From Humulus lupulus (Eukaryota; Streptophyta; Magnoliopsida; Rosales; Cannabaceae): a stretch of DNA of 64,000 bases. Made by a program: the position numbers and the translations under genes. The stretch is from contig NC_084799.1 of assembly GCF_963169125.1 (NCBI RefSeq), forward strand, positions 105,415,143 to 105,479,142. The letters run 5' to 3'. The notes beneath the pieces were generated by a model. It saw only the letters and a list, made by a program, of their open reading frames with translations. It was not told the DNA's origin and ran no database searches. Shown here piece by piece: positions 44,284 to 56,324 of this stretch (the stretch's first letter is position 1; each line of letters begins with the position of its first letter).

Positions 44284-46496
44284 TGGAACTCTCCCCCGAG
44301 CTCGTGCTCGGCAACCACGTAATTCCCTCATCTTTAGAGGAGACGGGGGAAGTACCTTCCCTATAAGTGGAAGTCATCCTCGAAAGGTCTCTAAAGTCGT
44401 TTGTCCCGTATTGAACGGCTATTCCATTCCACACCTCATTCAGACTATACATGGTGTCATACTTCTCGAGCTAGCTATCAAACCTATGTACTCTCTCATC
44501 TATCTAGGACCAAACATAAAAATGGTCCCTATCGTCCTTGCACAATACTAATCTATCAGGTTTATGCTTAAGTAGTGAAGGAGACCACAAATCCGAGCTA
44601 AGGATGACGATACCTCTGTCACTTGAGCTCAAACTCGAGGCTTCGCCATTGGCCTCGTTCCCCGATTTTGGGCTCCTGCAGCGTCGAACTGGAGAAGGAG
44701 GCTTAGCATTTCACCTCGGAGGGAGACTGCCAGTTGGGAGAGGCACAAGCTCCCAATGGGCATATTTTTTGTTGGACCAGTCGAATGTGGACTGATCTTT
44801 CTCCAGGAGGCCGCAGGCTCGGAGGTTGTCTTCATGCAGGAGATAGGAGAGGGACCTCCGGCCATAGGGGAGTTGGAGCAGAGCCTCCTTGTGTTCTTTC
44901 ATCTCCTTGGTGGGAGTGGACGACAGTAGTTAGCTGAAAATTTGAACATATTGTGACTAAGTGCGAGCTCAAATAAAATTCAAGCGTAAAAAGAAGAAAT
45001 TAGTTGGGGGCTTACGAATTCGTCTGAACGAATAGTATCTGGAGGGAGCTAGGCCATCTGTCTAGAAGAAAGCCTTCTTGAAATATGGAGGATGGTTGGA
45101 AAGATCCTCGAAGATCTTCTTCTCGTTGGGATAGCTCGAGAGGTAATAGAAGTCGTCCCCTCCCCGAGCTTGGGAGGGATTGCTTTTTAAGCAAAAGAGA
45201 TACAAGATCTCCTTTGGAGAAGGTCCTTTCCACCCTAGCTCGTGATATAGCGACCTAAGGGCGGACAAAACCCTATAAGAATTGGTGTTGATCTAGAAAG
45301 GGGCCAGCCCAACAAAATCCAAGAAATCCTTGAAAAAGGACTTCAAGAGCAGTACAGCCCCTGCCTTCATATGTTCCCGGCTCCAAGCTGCGTATCTTAG
45401 CTTACTGTCAGGGTTTCAATCTCCTGGCGCATGGCAACTTCGCTTGTGGGAGGCCAAAGATCGGCACCTCAGCGAGCCCTACAGTCTGGTATTATGGAGG
45501 GCCAGAATGTCGGAGATCTGACCTAGTGAAGAGATCGAGCTCCAGTAATGCCCGGCCTCAAAAAATTCCCTCCTCAAGGTGGGGACGGAGGTTGGCTATC
45601 AAGAAGAAGGTTCCCCCATCGTAAGAATTGGAGATCATCTGACGTTGAAAATTATCTCGGATGTCTTCTTGCTCACACCTCAGTTCATGCTCTTGAATCA
45701 AGTGTTGGTTCTGAGTAAAAGGGGATTCCAGGCTTGGAGTTACTGGAGAATAAGGAATCGCGAGCTTTGACCCCCACCAATTTCTTGAATTCTGCGGCAT
45801 CTAGCAAGAGAGCAAAAGGGTTAGGGCCAAGTGAACAAGAAGTAATGAAAAAATGGGATGACCTAATCTCGAGTGATCGAGGCAACAAGGCAAACTCAAT
45901 CCAAAGGATGAGGTCAGTCTCTCGGAGTGTGTATTCCACCGAAAGAAAGGAAGGTGGATTTATTTTTGAAGATCTTGATATTTCAGGGAAAAAGTTGGCA
46001 GTTACCCAAAGAGTGGAATTTTTGGGAAACGTGCATTTTACAAAACCCTAATTTTATACCTAATATCTTGGTGTACAAAATATGCCATTCAAAATTCAAA
46101 AAATTCAATAAAAGAACCATATATGGGTCTTCTACGCATGAACTGGGTTTGGAACCCATGATATCAGAACTTAAGACTAGTATGTACTGAAACATTCTAA
46201 TGTGCAAAATTGGTATGGGAACTAAAAGTGCAACAATATAAACAAGCATGAAAAAATGTACGGGCATGCAAAGTTATGAACAGAAAACTTACACAATGTG
46301 ATCGGCGGAAACAGAGAGATTGATGATTGAATAAGTGGCTACAAAATGATCTCACATAATCAAAGAGGTGAATGTCGCTTTGTTTTCGTGGCTTGGAGAA
46401 CATGCAAGAACTGGGCAGTATTCTCTGGTTTTTCTCTTCTTTTCTCTCTGCAAAAACTCGAACGTGAAAGTAAAATGGGGACGACGAATAGAGGCC

Positions 46497-46504
46497 TATT
46501 TATA
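46497..46504 (-). promoter_or_regulatory. Antisense TATA box of the Tat element
   Basis: The minus strand reads GGTTTATAAATAGGCC about 200 bp upstream of a consensus splice donor and 700 bp upstream of the antisense ATG. It is outside the LTR, so it would give the antisense gene its own promoter. The same TATAAATA core, preceded by CC, occurs in the fossil at 17324. Confidence 0.55.
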
Positions 46505-46767
46505 AACCCATGGGAGTGTAAAAGGCTGGATTAATCTAGGCCATTGGCCAGATTTCGTATCAGATCAAACGGCCAGGGACCTATGAGTTGATAGTACCAT
46601 AAAGAACGGCAGACGGATAGACGTGGGTAGGTTTCCAAGGTACTCAAGTACTTTGAGTGATCAATACCCGTTTGACGCGTGTCCACACTCGAGTGTATTT
46701 GATGGTACAGTTTCCAATAGGAGCAGTTCAAAAGTTTCCTTCTCATAGGATTCGAACTGATACTTTT

Positions 46768-46779
46768 GAGGGGACAAAC
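46768..46779 (+). other. Polypurine tract of the Tat element
   Basis: The purine-rich run GAGGGGACAAA(C) directly precedes the 3' LTR start TGTTACACCC at 46780. Confidence 0.7.
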
Positions 46780-49521
46780 TGTTACACCCAGATTTTGAGA
46801 CCAGAGGATACGACCTTGAAAACTGGACTCGTCAGGTGTGAGCTCGAAATATATGAATGAATTGTATGGTCCAGCTGTAAGATCTCCGAAGTAAAATGAT
46901 GACCTCGAAGATGTGTAACCTCAGAACGCTTTCTGAGTTCAAAGTAACACGATGTTAGGATACATCGATTATCGATCGTCTTTGGATTAAACAATCCGAG
47001 CTTGGGAAGTGCAAGCTCGAGTGTGATAGCTTCAGCCGTGTCTATTTGCTCCGAGCATGTCCTGAAGTAGGATGGTAAGCTCGTAGCAATACCATGAGTC
47101 TCAATAGCCACAGGGTCGATCGCTGATCTCGAAGACCCGATGAGTCATCTGGGATAACCAATTATGTATGAACATATTTATTGTTATATAATCCCAACAT
47201 TTAAGGGATATTATTTAGTCTGTTATCCGTTCCCGATTCTTATGGGACATTTCCATATGTGTAGGATGTTGGTTTTTATTGATCAAATCAGAGATTATGC
47301 GCAACGGAACAACAATCAAATTGTCAGATTAATCCCATAAGATTTCTAGATCTACTTCTTCACACTCATATATATATTGAATCAAGGACAAGAATAGAAA
47401 CATTACCTTAGGTCCTTCCTTGCTGCTATCTTTTCGTATGGCTGAATCCTTGAGATCTCACACCAAGATCTTCCAAAATGTTCTCAGTCACCCAAAGAAC
47501 GAGTGTGGGCTCGCTATACAAATAATAGGCAATAACTATTTATCAGATATTCTCAACACATGAGATCTGATAAATTTTGGACCTAGGTTTTGTGAAGAAC
47601 AATGACCTTTGTTTTTGTCACTGTTCTCTTTTCTCTGAGAGAATCCTAGATATTTTTCTATCCTTGAAAACTTACGTTCTGTGAAAACTGATATCCAATA
47701 TTTAATAATATCCAATATATTAAAATATTTGTTATTTTAAACAAATTCAAAATAACTGATCAGTTATCAGATTTTTGTTTAAATAATAATATTTTAATCA
47801 TATTAAAATATCTCATTATTTATTTAATATTTAAATAACTAAAATTGTGGAATCAAGAGACCAAGTCTCTCTCTTATGCGTGTAGCACAGTTCCTGTGCA
47901 CTGTACCACACGTGTACCACATGCATGTGCAGGCATGTGATTTTTCCCAATTTTATTATTATTTAAATACCAAAAATCCCAAAAATAAATTAATTCAAAA
48001 TTAATTATATTTCTGATAAATCAAATAATTAATTAATTCTCAATTAATTAATTACACATAATTAATCAATAATTATGTTTGATACATAGAAAAATATTTT
48101 ACTTATCACATAAGTCATTTTTGCCCATTTTTGCCCATTTTTGTATTTGCCTTTGACAGTGATTATTTGAGCCATTTCGGGGACCATGGACCTATAACAT
48201 TAAGCTCCAATAAATTGAAACTAAATAATTAAACTCTTTAATTATAATAGTTAATTTATTAATTCTGATATTACTCCACTATAAATTTAGAATTGCACTC
48301 TTTATGTTATAGATATACTTTTACAGAAATCTTTTTCTTAAGTCGTCCATTGATATAACCATCTTACAATAGTTCAACCCTCTAATTAATTAGTTCATAA
48401 ATTAGAATGGAAGAATTACCATTTTACCTTTCTAATTTACTTCTTATTCCTTAAGTACCATTAATTCACTAGTGAATAATTAATCTATAATCTAATTATA
48501 GATTTGAGCTCAAAATCACTCAGTTCCAGAATTAACCCTTAAGGGAACTAATATACGATCTGTTAGGAAAGATTAGATTCCGTATTGTTGATACATGTTC
48601 CCAGCCATCCATGATATTAAATCTCCAAAACAAAAGTCATTAGCCTCATTCTTTGAATAGACCTTAACGAATGAATCAAAAGATTTAATAAACATGAACA
48701 GGAGTTCATGCACACTCAGGATTCAGGTTGATCTATAAATGATCATCAGTTATGATATGAATTACAAGTCTTTATTGTTAAATGGTTTTTGGATAAAGAC
48801 TTTAATTCACATCAGTCCTTGTCATATATAATCTTATTATATAAAGCACCTTTGCCGAGATGTCTTACCACATCAATAATCCGAATCTAGATTATTTGTA
48901 TCATAATGATACTCAATAAATCGTACTTACAACTCCAATTAAAGAATTCCATAACTTTAATTTGTTGTTGTTGACTAATTTTATTCATTCATGTGATCTT
49001 AATTCTCTCGTACTAATACAAGATCACATCCTCAATAATGAATATGGAATTTTTCTGATATTTACAAAATTATTCAAACAATAATTTAACAATCTAAATA
49101 TAACAATAATAATAAACCCATCGTATTTATTTATTCACAGAAAAAACAAATGTCTTTACATGCTTTTAGGACACACTCCTAACATAGGAGATATTGCATT
49201 TAATGTCATTATTTAAATTGATATATAGAATATCTTCCCGAAATATGTGGGAATGAACTTTGTAACCTCCCCTATAAATAGAGGAGGAATGACCACTTGT
49301 AAATGATCGAATTCTTTTGGCTGAAAAATAAGCTCTAGGTAATTCATCTCTAAAGAATGTCTAGAAATTTTTATGTCTTAATAACACAGACTCGTGGACT
49401 AGGCAGAGTTAACTGTTGAACCACGTAAAAACCCTCTTGTCTTTCTTCATTTTTCATTCACTTCACCGCATACGTTGTTTGATTGCTCTACGATTTAAGT
49501 TGACGAAAAACGGCTTCAACA
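46780..49521 (+). repeat. 3' LTR of the Tat element (819 bp when the insert is ignored)
   Basis: It starts TGTTACACCC, ends GCTTCAACA and is split by the solo LTR at 47267-49184. The right part (49190-49521) continues in register with 35550-35873 of the 5' LTR, including the TATA box TATAAATA at 49273-49280. Confidence 0.95.
47267..49184 (-). mobile_element. Family C solo LTR (1918 bp), duplication TAGGA
   Basis: It runs TGTTGGTTTT...ACTCCTAACA, flanked by TAGGA at 47262-47266 and 49185-49189, and is inserted in the U3 of the Tat 3' LTR. It contains no coding region. It matches, in the same orientation, the older interrupted LTR at 34605-35083 plus 49522-50594, and, inverted and more distantly, the solo LTRs at 1458 and 14312. 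Confidence 0.95.
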
Positions 49522-50594
49522 ATCAATTATTAAATAATTAAATAAATAAAATAAATATCCAAGACCCAACGCCAACTACAGTGCACAATAGTTGGCATGT
49601 AACATATCCCTGTTTTTAGGAATGTGTTCCAACCATTTTCTTTTAATTATTATTTAATAATTATTTATTTAAAAATATCTAAACCTCATAACTTATTTAT
49701 CAGATTAATTAAAGAATAAATATAATCTCAAATTCATATACAATTTGAATTATCAGAAATATTTTTTTTCACTTTATTAAATAAATAGAGCTAATTAATT
49801 CAAAATTACTTATCTTAATTATTTAAATGATATTTTCGAAAATGTCATTTTAATTAAAAAATATTTTTTGAAAATATAATTAATTAATTTATTAATTTTG
49901 AAAACTAATATGTTAATTAATTAATTTGTCTCAATTACATATTTGATCCTGAAGAACAGATTTATTCCAAATATGCCATTTTTCTGATTTTTCCGAATTT
50001 CAACTCTTACATTGAATAGTGTTGATAGAGCCATCTCGAGGACCTACGGACCTATAAATTAATGGTCCAATAATTTTAGATTATTAATTAAAATATTTTA
50101 ATATAGTATCCTTAATTTATTAATCTCAATATTATTCCACTAAAAATATGATATTGCACTCTTGTTGTTATAGACATTTATTTATTGAGTACTTTTAAAA
50201 CATAAAAGTTTCCATCGATTTAATCACTAAATAAAATTCAATCCTCTATTAATGGTTCATAATTAAAGTAGGAATTAATTACTATTTAACCTCTATAATT
50301 ATATCTTGTTTCCTTAAGTACCATTAACATTACTAGTTAAGGTTAATTCATAATCTGATTTATGAATTTGAGCTCAATAACCTTGCAGTTCCAAAAGCCA
50401 ACCCTTAAGATAACCATTATTCAATTCCTCTCGGAAAGGTATAGATTCGATATCTATATATTATGTCCCCAACCATTTATATCGATGAGTTCCCAGAACA
50501 AAAGTTTTCAGCCTGATCATTCTGACAAACCATAACAAGTGAATCAAAGAACTCATATGACATAAACATAAGCCTTGGGATTAACATAAGTGAC
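49522..50594 (-). mobile_element. Old family C LTR, right part (split by the Tat element)
   Basis: After ATCAA the sequence parallels the latter part of 47267-49184: 'GCCAT-TCG-GGACC', 'GGACCTATAA', 'TATTGCACTCTT', 'CCTTAAGTACCATTAA', 'TTTGAGCTCA', 'AACCCTTAAG'. It loses its end near 50594, where chromovirus LTR similarity begins. Together with 34605-35083 it is one LTR, older than the Tat insertion. Confidence 0.75.
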
Positions 50595-52649
50595 TTAAGC
50601 CTTAAGGAAGTAAACACTCAGCAACACCAGCAGACTCTCCCTCTCTCTCTCTCTCTCATTCTCTTTCTCTCTCATTTCTGTGAGGGAGTTAATTGAAGAA
50701 AGCTAAGGAATTGTTGGCCGAAACTTTGGAGATTGGAGGCTTAGCTCTAGAATTGGATTAGCTACTGCTAGGGGGACTTAAATCACAGCTGAGGTAAAGT
50801 TCTAACCTCTATTTTAATTGAATTCTGTGAAATTTTTTGGTGTTCTTGAGCTTGTGGCTCAAGTATTGGATTTTTCATTTTTAATGGGTTTTCCATCAAG
50901 TTTTAAGTTGGGTTTTGCTACTGGGAAGATGTTTAATCTATTATGAGAATTGAATTATGGTTTTAGAATGGATTTGGGGTGGTTTTGATTGGGTTTGGCT
51001 GAAGAAAAACCAGAGAATTATGGGCTCATGGGACCAGGCCGCGACCCTCTTGAACCTAGGAGCTAGGGAAGGGTTCGATGCGAGGTTGCACCGCGACGCC
51101 TGTAAGGCTAAGCCGCAACACGTGTTTAGTGAGACAGGAGGCTGGGACCTCTGAATTGGGCAGGCCGCGGCTCAGGTACTTGGGGTCGCGATACTTAAGG
51201 GGTTTTGAGCTCCTGGAGAGTTTTTGAGTGTGGGAACTCAACCCTAAGGGCTTGGGATTGATCCTACTACCCGGTTTAATAGAATTCAATGTCCCAGAGG
51301 CTAGGACTCAGTCCAGAAGCCTTTATTTACTCGTTATTGACTGAATCATGTATTATGGTTGTGGCTAGGTTATCGCTAAGGGCTCAGAACTGGGATCGTG
51401 CTCAAGGGTCATTCTTAATATACACTACAGTCGGACTTGAGGTAAGAAATCTGCACCTGGTATTTATATTAAGGATCAACCTAATTACAGTACATAATTA
51501 ATGTTATGTTGTGAATGTCTTATTAAACATATTGAATGTGTTGTGTTTACATGTGTTATGCAATAACTGTTGAGTTGTATGTCTGATTGGGGAAGCTTAG
51601 CTTATAAGCTGAAGGTCTATCTAAGTTATCTGATGAAGGGCTTGGATTAATAGTCAAAAGTACAGTCAGTTTTAAAGGACTCAACTTATTAGGTGGACGT
51701 CGGGACTCGACTTATCAGTCAAAGGTTAAGACTCGATTTATCATTCGAAGGGTAAGACTCGACTCATCAGTTGAAGGTTGAGACATGACTTATCAGTAGA
51801 ATGTTAAGACTCGACTTATCAGCTGAAGGGTGGGACTGGACTTATCAGTCGACGATTAAAGGCATGACTTATTAGTTGAAGATTGAAAGACTCAACTTAT
51901 TAGTTAAAGTTTAAAGGACTCGACTTATCATCAGAGTGTTTTAAGGCTCATATTAGAAGCTGGGGGCGGTAATAGCGTGCTGAACTCTTGCTGATAAGGT
52001 TAAGCCGACCCAAAAGCGAGATACACGCTTGAGCACCCCTAGGGTCATCTAGAATGTGAAACATCAGACCCACTCGGCCAGTTCAAAGGCTGATTATGTG
52101 AAATATGGGAACTAAGGCCCTAGTGTGACTCTATAGTCACTTGTATGGGTTGATTGCATGTTTGACTAGGGTTATTACTGCTGGCATGCTAGTTATGATT
52201 ATATCATCTGATAATGTACTGCTCATAAATATGTTTATGTTTTATTGCTGAGCCTTGGGTCACGGGTGCTAAACTGTGTAGGTGAAAGGAATGGAAAAGT
52301 TGGACTAGCCATGAGTTGGAGAGCTTTAGGGGTGGAGTGTACATATGCAGCCTGCTCGTCCGCCACGACCGAGGTTATTAGTTGGAACTAATGTTGGACA
52401 CCAATTTTTCTGCCTAGGTCGGCTTTTGTATTCACTTTTGGGGGTTTGGTAACCATTCTAAACTACGATGGGATCCCATGTATAGTTGTCAAACTTTTTA
52501 ATAAAATCATTGACTGTTGATCGAATTTTTCAATACCTAAACCTGAGGTTAGTTTTAATTACACGATTTAAACTCAAATGACTCGTTTAGCGGGTTAAGA
52601 ACTATTTAAACTACACAATGTAACAATCCTAGATTAGAAGAATGTTACA
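50595..52649 (+). mobile_element. 5' LTR of a plus-strand chromovirus, 5' truncated
   Basis: It ends GAATGTTACA at 52649, followed at once by a tRNA primer site. It lacks the TGTAACGTCCC start and the first several hundred bp present in LTR copy B; similarity begins just before a (CT)n tract (50638-50660). It contains CCGCG-rich elements at 51040-51190, a minisatellite at 51690-51945, and the GGGTGCTAAACTGTGTAGGTGAAAG module near 52265. Minus-strand frames such as 51056-51289 recur in the 3' LTR only because the DNA is duplicated. Confidence 0.85.
51690..51945 (+). repeat. LTR minisatellite of ACTCGACTTATCAGTCGAAGG-type units
   Basis: About nine imperfect units of roughly 27-30 bp repeat GACTCGACTTATCAGT-GA-GGTTAA. 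TTATCAGT and its neighbours vary between units. The same array occurs at 58490-58765 in the partner LTR with different unit variants. Confidence 0.85.
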
Positions 52650-52651
52650 AC

Positions 52652-52664
52652 TTGGTATCAGAGC
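52652..52664 (+). other. Primer-binding site for initiator-methionine tRNA
   Basis: TTGGTATCAGAGC lies two bases after the LTR end. It matches the usual plant LTR-retrotransposon site complementary to the 3' end of initiator tRNA-Met and fixes the LTR boundary. Confidence 0.9.
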
Positions 52665-53077
52665 AGTTTAGGTTTATGTGTTCCTGAAGATTGGCTGTGC
52701 ATGTGCACTCGCCGTTGAAGACAAGCTCGACTCAGTGTTCGTTAACTATTTATGTTAATTCGTGTTACCTGCTTAATTGACTTATGAATGTATTATCTGG
52801 AAGCTTGTTTATGGAGCATGAGTTATTCTGATAGGGTTTGACCCTTAACTGTTATATGTATGAAAAGAATGTGTTTATTAGCACCCTGATTGAGCATGAA
52901 TATGAATTTGCTTGCTTATTAGCATGATTCATGTAGGTGAAAGATATCGAACTTCTTATTAGCAATGTTATGGCATGTGTATGCTTAATTATTTGGTGTT
53001 GGGCCATGGGAGTGGTGCTGGGCACCGTTATTGTTGTTTAATGTGCCTAGTCATTGATTGCAGATAGACTTGGAAGT

Positions 53078-54210
53078 ATGCTTCCAGGGGAATCAAATGA
53101 GCCAGTCGGCGCAGGAATTCAGGCCAGGGATGATGACAAGAGTCAGAACCCTATGCCAGCTCCTAAAAAATTGCAACATGTGCTTGTTGATATGCAAGCC
53201 ATGATACAGAGGTAGGATGAAGAAATCCTCCTGTTGAGGCAGTAGCAGGTTCGAGTAGGGAATGTTACATCGGTTGTGCCACCTGCTGTGGCGCCAGTAT
53301 TAAAGCAACAGCCGGGGGTTGAGAATAGGTGGGAGCCTCTCTATGAGCGCTTCAGGAAACAACACCATCCTACCTATGAGGGAAGGCCAAATCCACTGCA
53401 AGTAGAGCAGTGAATGGGTATGACCACCTCCATCCTGAACTTCATAAGGGTGGTAGGTAATGATAGAGTGGCATGTGGCACATTCATGTTTCAGGAAGAT
53501 GCTCGAATATGGTGGGAATGGTATCCCAGATCAAAGATGTGAAGACCATGAGCTGGGAAGAATTGAGAGGACTATTTAATGAGAAGTATTATAATGATGC
53601 AATGAGAGCTGCAAAGAGCAATGAGTTCAGCAAATGATTGTTACAGAGTATGCCCTAAAATTTGACAAGTTGGCCAAGTTCGCTGCAAACTTGGTGCCAA
53701 ATGATGTGACTAGAAAGGACAGGTATGTTTGAGGGCTAAATGTTGTGAGAGCCTGGGATGTTAAAATTACTTCATTACCTGGAGTGACGACTTATGCTCA
53801 GTTAGTGGAGAAGACCCTTACTACTAAGGGTGTTGATAACAAGATCTGGCGCGAGAACATGACCAGAATGGACATTATGAGGGTGGGACCTCCCTTTACT
53901 GGAGCTGGTAGGGGCGGAGGCCCTAGTGACCAGAAGAGGAAGACCCCGGACACCATTACAGTTACAGACCCAGATACGAGGCCTCGGGGTACACAGGTTG
54001 GCTGCCAAGGCGCTAATGAGAACTGGAGGACTTATCCAGAATGTGCTAGATGCATAAGACGTCATCTGGGAGGGTGTCGGGCGAAGGCCTGTTTCTTATG
54101 TGGCATAGTTGGGCACCTCAAGAAAGATTGCCCAAGGGCGAAGAAGAAAGAACAAAAGAAGGCAGACAACTTGGTTCCAGCTCGAGTGTTCGCATTGACA
54201 CAATCACAGG
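53078..54210 (+). pseudogene. Chromovirus gag with zinc knuckle (decayed)
   Basis: From ATG 53078 the frame gives MLPGESNEPVGAG, then stops, then YERFRKQHHPTYEGRP and FMFQEDARIWWEW, typical of the chromovirus capsid. Frameshifts follow near 53520-53740. The last open stretch (53745-54407) holds the knuckle CFLCGIVGHLKKDC near 54090-54130. Gag packaged the RNA. Confidence 0.85.
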
Positions 54211-54735
54211 CAGAGGCTCGACCCTCAGTAGTGACAAGTCAGCTTTCTAGTACTGCCACTTCTTATTTTGTGTTGATTGATTCTAGGGCTACACATTCCT
54301 TTGTATCTAGTAGGGTGATCGATAGGTTGCATAGGCCATGGGAATACTATGCAGTTGGTTTTTTAATCTTGTTACCTACTGGGGAGTTAGTGGTTTCCAA
54401 GAGATAGATCAGGTCGCTATCGGTGGCAGTGGATGGTAGAGAGCTGTTAGTTGACCTGATAGAGCTGGTTATGACCGACATCGATATGATCTTGGGTATG
54501 GACTGGTTAGCCAGATATGGAGCGACAATAGATTGCAAGAAAAAGATGGTAACCTTTGAGCCTAAGGGTGAGGATCTTTTTGTATTCATTGGCACTGTGC
54601 ATGGAACTTGTATACTTATGATATCGATACTTAGAGCTAGAGACCTACTGAAGGGGGGATGCATAGGATTCCTAGCTAGTGTGGTGGATACCACTCAGGT
54701 TGTGCCAGTGGGACAAGAATAGACCAGACTAGTCT
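54211..54735 (+). pseudogene. Chromovirus protease (active site altered)
   Basis: The motif expected as DSGATHSF reads DSRATHSF near 54280 (Gly to Arg), which should disable the protease. After a stop at 54405 the second half follows (VTDIDMILGMDWLARYGA-like, 54470-54525), with the ILGMDWL motif. It joins RT through a stop at 54720. Confidence 0.85.
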
Positions 54736-54739
54736 ATGA

Positions 54740-56300
54740 GTTTCTGGATGTGTTCCCAGAAGATATACCAGGGTTACCTCCACACAAGGAGATAGAGTTT
54801 GTGACTGAATTGGCATCAGGAATAGAGCTGGTGTCTAGGGCACCTTATAGAACGGCTCCTGCAGAGCTGAAGGAACTAAAGGTTCAATTACAAGAATTGC
54901 TAGAATTGGGTTTTATCAGGCCCTGTTTTTTTCCATGGGGTGCACCAGATCTCTTCGTGAAGAAGAAAGACGGTTCTCTGAGGATGTGTATTGATTATAG
55001 AAAACTAAACAAGTTGACTATCAAGAATAGGCATCCTCTACCAAGGATTGATGATCTGCTTAATCTGTTACAAGGTAGGATGATATTCACCAAGATAGAT
55101 CTCTGATCTGGTTATCACCATCTGAGGATAAGGAAGGAGGATATACCGAAGAAAGATTTTTTCACCAGGTACGGGCATTATGAGTTTTTGGTGATGTCAT
55201 TTCGGCTAACTGATGCCCCAGCAACATTTATGGCTCTGATGAATAGGGTGTTCAAAGATTATCTGGATCATTTGTGATTGCCTTTATCGACGATGTTCTT
55301 GTATACTCTCAGTCATAAACAGAGCCCGACCAATATCTCAAATTAATACTACAAAGGCTGAGAGAGAACATGTTGTATCCAAAATTCAAGAAGTGGGAGT
55401 TCTGGTTGCCACAGGTGACTTTCTTAGGTCACATAGTTAGTAAGGATATGATTATGGTGGATCTAGTGAAGATTGAGGTAGTTAGAGATTGTCCAAGGCC
55501 GAAGAATGCTTCAGAGATTAGGAGTTTCTTGGGATTGGAAAGTTATTATAGACATTTTGTGGAAGGATTTTCCAAGATTGTGTCACCACTGACAAAGCTG
55601 ATACGTAAGAATCATAGGTTTATATTGTCAGACAAGTGTGAAAGTAGCTTCCAGAGACTGAAGAAGAGTTTGATCACCGCACTAGTTCTGAGTCTTCCTT
55701 CAGATCATTACAAGTTTGTGGTATATTGTGATGCCTCGAGGCAAGGTCTAGGTTGTGTCCTTATGTAGACAGGGAAGGTGATTTCCTATGCATCGTGTCA
55801 GTTGAAAGAGTATGAGCAGAGACACCCTACACATAATCTAGAACTTACAGCAGTGGCCTATGCACTGAAGGGTTGGCGACACTGCTTATATGGTGAGAAG
55901 TTTTAGATATACACAGACGTAAGAGTTTGAAATACTTATTCACACAGAAGGATTTGAACATGTGGAAAAGACGTTGGTTAGAGCTGGTGAAGGATTATGA
56001 TTGTGAAATCCTCTACCACCCATGGAAGCCCAATGTGGTAGCAGATGCCTTAAGCCGGAAGTGTCCAAGACAATTGTATAGTGCCAGACAGATATCCAGG
56101 GAGTTGGCTGATTATATGACTAGAGCAGGGATTGAGCTAGCGGTGGGACAGTTGGCCAACATTATCCTGCAGTATACTCATTTGGAGAAGATTAAGGAGA
56201 AGCAGTTAGGTGACACACAATTGGTGAAGATCAGAGGGGACATCCTAGCCGGAGTAGCTAAGGACTACACAGTGTCAGGCATGGGATTATTGTGATATAA
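54740..56300 (+). pseudogene. Chromovirus RT and RNase H (broken)
   Basis: RT begins [16 protein letters not shown] and runs open to FTKIDL-stop near 55106 (DLRSGYHQ in relatives). The palm continues in pieces: [16 protein letters not shown], where relatives have FGLTNAP, then a frameshift near 55280, where the active site reads FIDDVLVYS in place of YMDDIL or similar. The thumb is open at 55370-55768 (FLGHIVSKD, then RSFLGLESYYRHF), ending in the RNase H start YCDASRQGLGCVL. RNase H continues through stops at 55766, 55905 and 55930 to VADALSRK near 56040. Confidence 0.9.
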
Positions 56301-56324
56301 ATGTTGGATTTGCGTTACGATGGA

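Larger units (their letters stand above)
43101..45800 (-). pseudogene. Antisense spliced gene of the Tat element (PF04195-like domain, coiled coil)
   Basis: Read on the minus strand. Around 45400-45060 lies a domain resembling the plant 'putative gypsy type transposon' family (NSYRVLSALRSLYHELGWKG, ILYLFCLKSNP, DDFYYLSSYP). A Ser/Pro-rich linker (44200-43900) carries a basic patch (SKRLRGSRKSDRPAK). A coiled coil of Glu/Lys heptads follows (43640-43270), then an acidic tail to TAA at 43101. Two introns, 44185-44283 and 43632-43705, have GT...CAG ends, and their removal joins in-frame codons across both junctions. A few stops (for example 43263, 43801) and frameshifts near 45500-45600 and 44900-45000 break it. 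The ATG at 45800 directly follows a TTGCTAG acceptor; a GTAAGT donor at 46292 could pair with it across the leader. Function unknown; the basic patch suggests nuclear or nucleic-acid contact. Confidence 0.75.
35084..49521 (+). mobile_element. Tat-lineage Ty3/gypsy retrotransposon, 14.4 kb, duplication ATCAA
   Basis: LTRs at 35084-35873 and 46780-49521 (the second split by a solo LTR) bound a complete but decayed element. Both sides carry the same 5 bp, ATCAA (35079-35083 and 49522-49526). The order is 5' LTR, primer region, gag, protease, RT, RNase H, archaeal-type RNase H, integrase, a 66-bp tandem repeat array, an antisense spliced gene, purine tract, 3' LTR. The double RNase H and the lack of a chromodomain place it in the Tat group. 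Without the nested 1.9-kb solo LTR it is about 12.5 kb. Many stops make it non-autonomous today. Confidence 0.95.

Noticed and set aside
51056..51289. Minus-strand 77-residue frame that recurs at 57887-58123
   Set aside because: Conservation is explained by both copies lying in the two LTRs of one element. The products have no motif and the frame is shared only because the DNA is duplicated.
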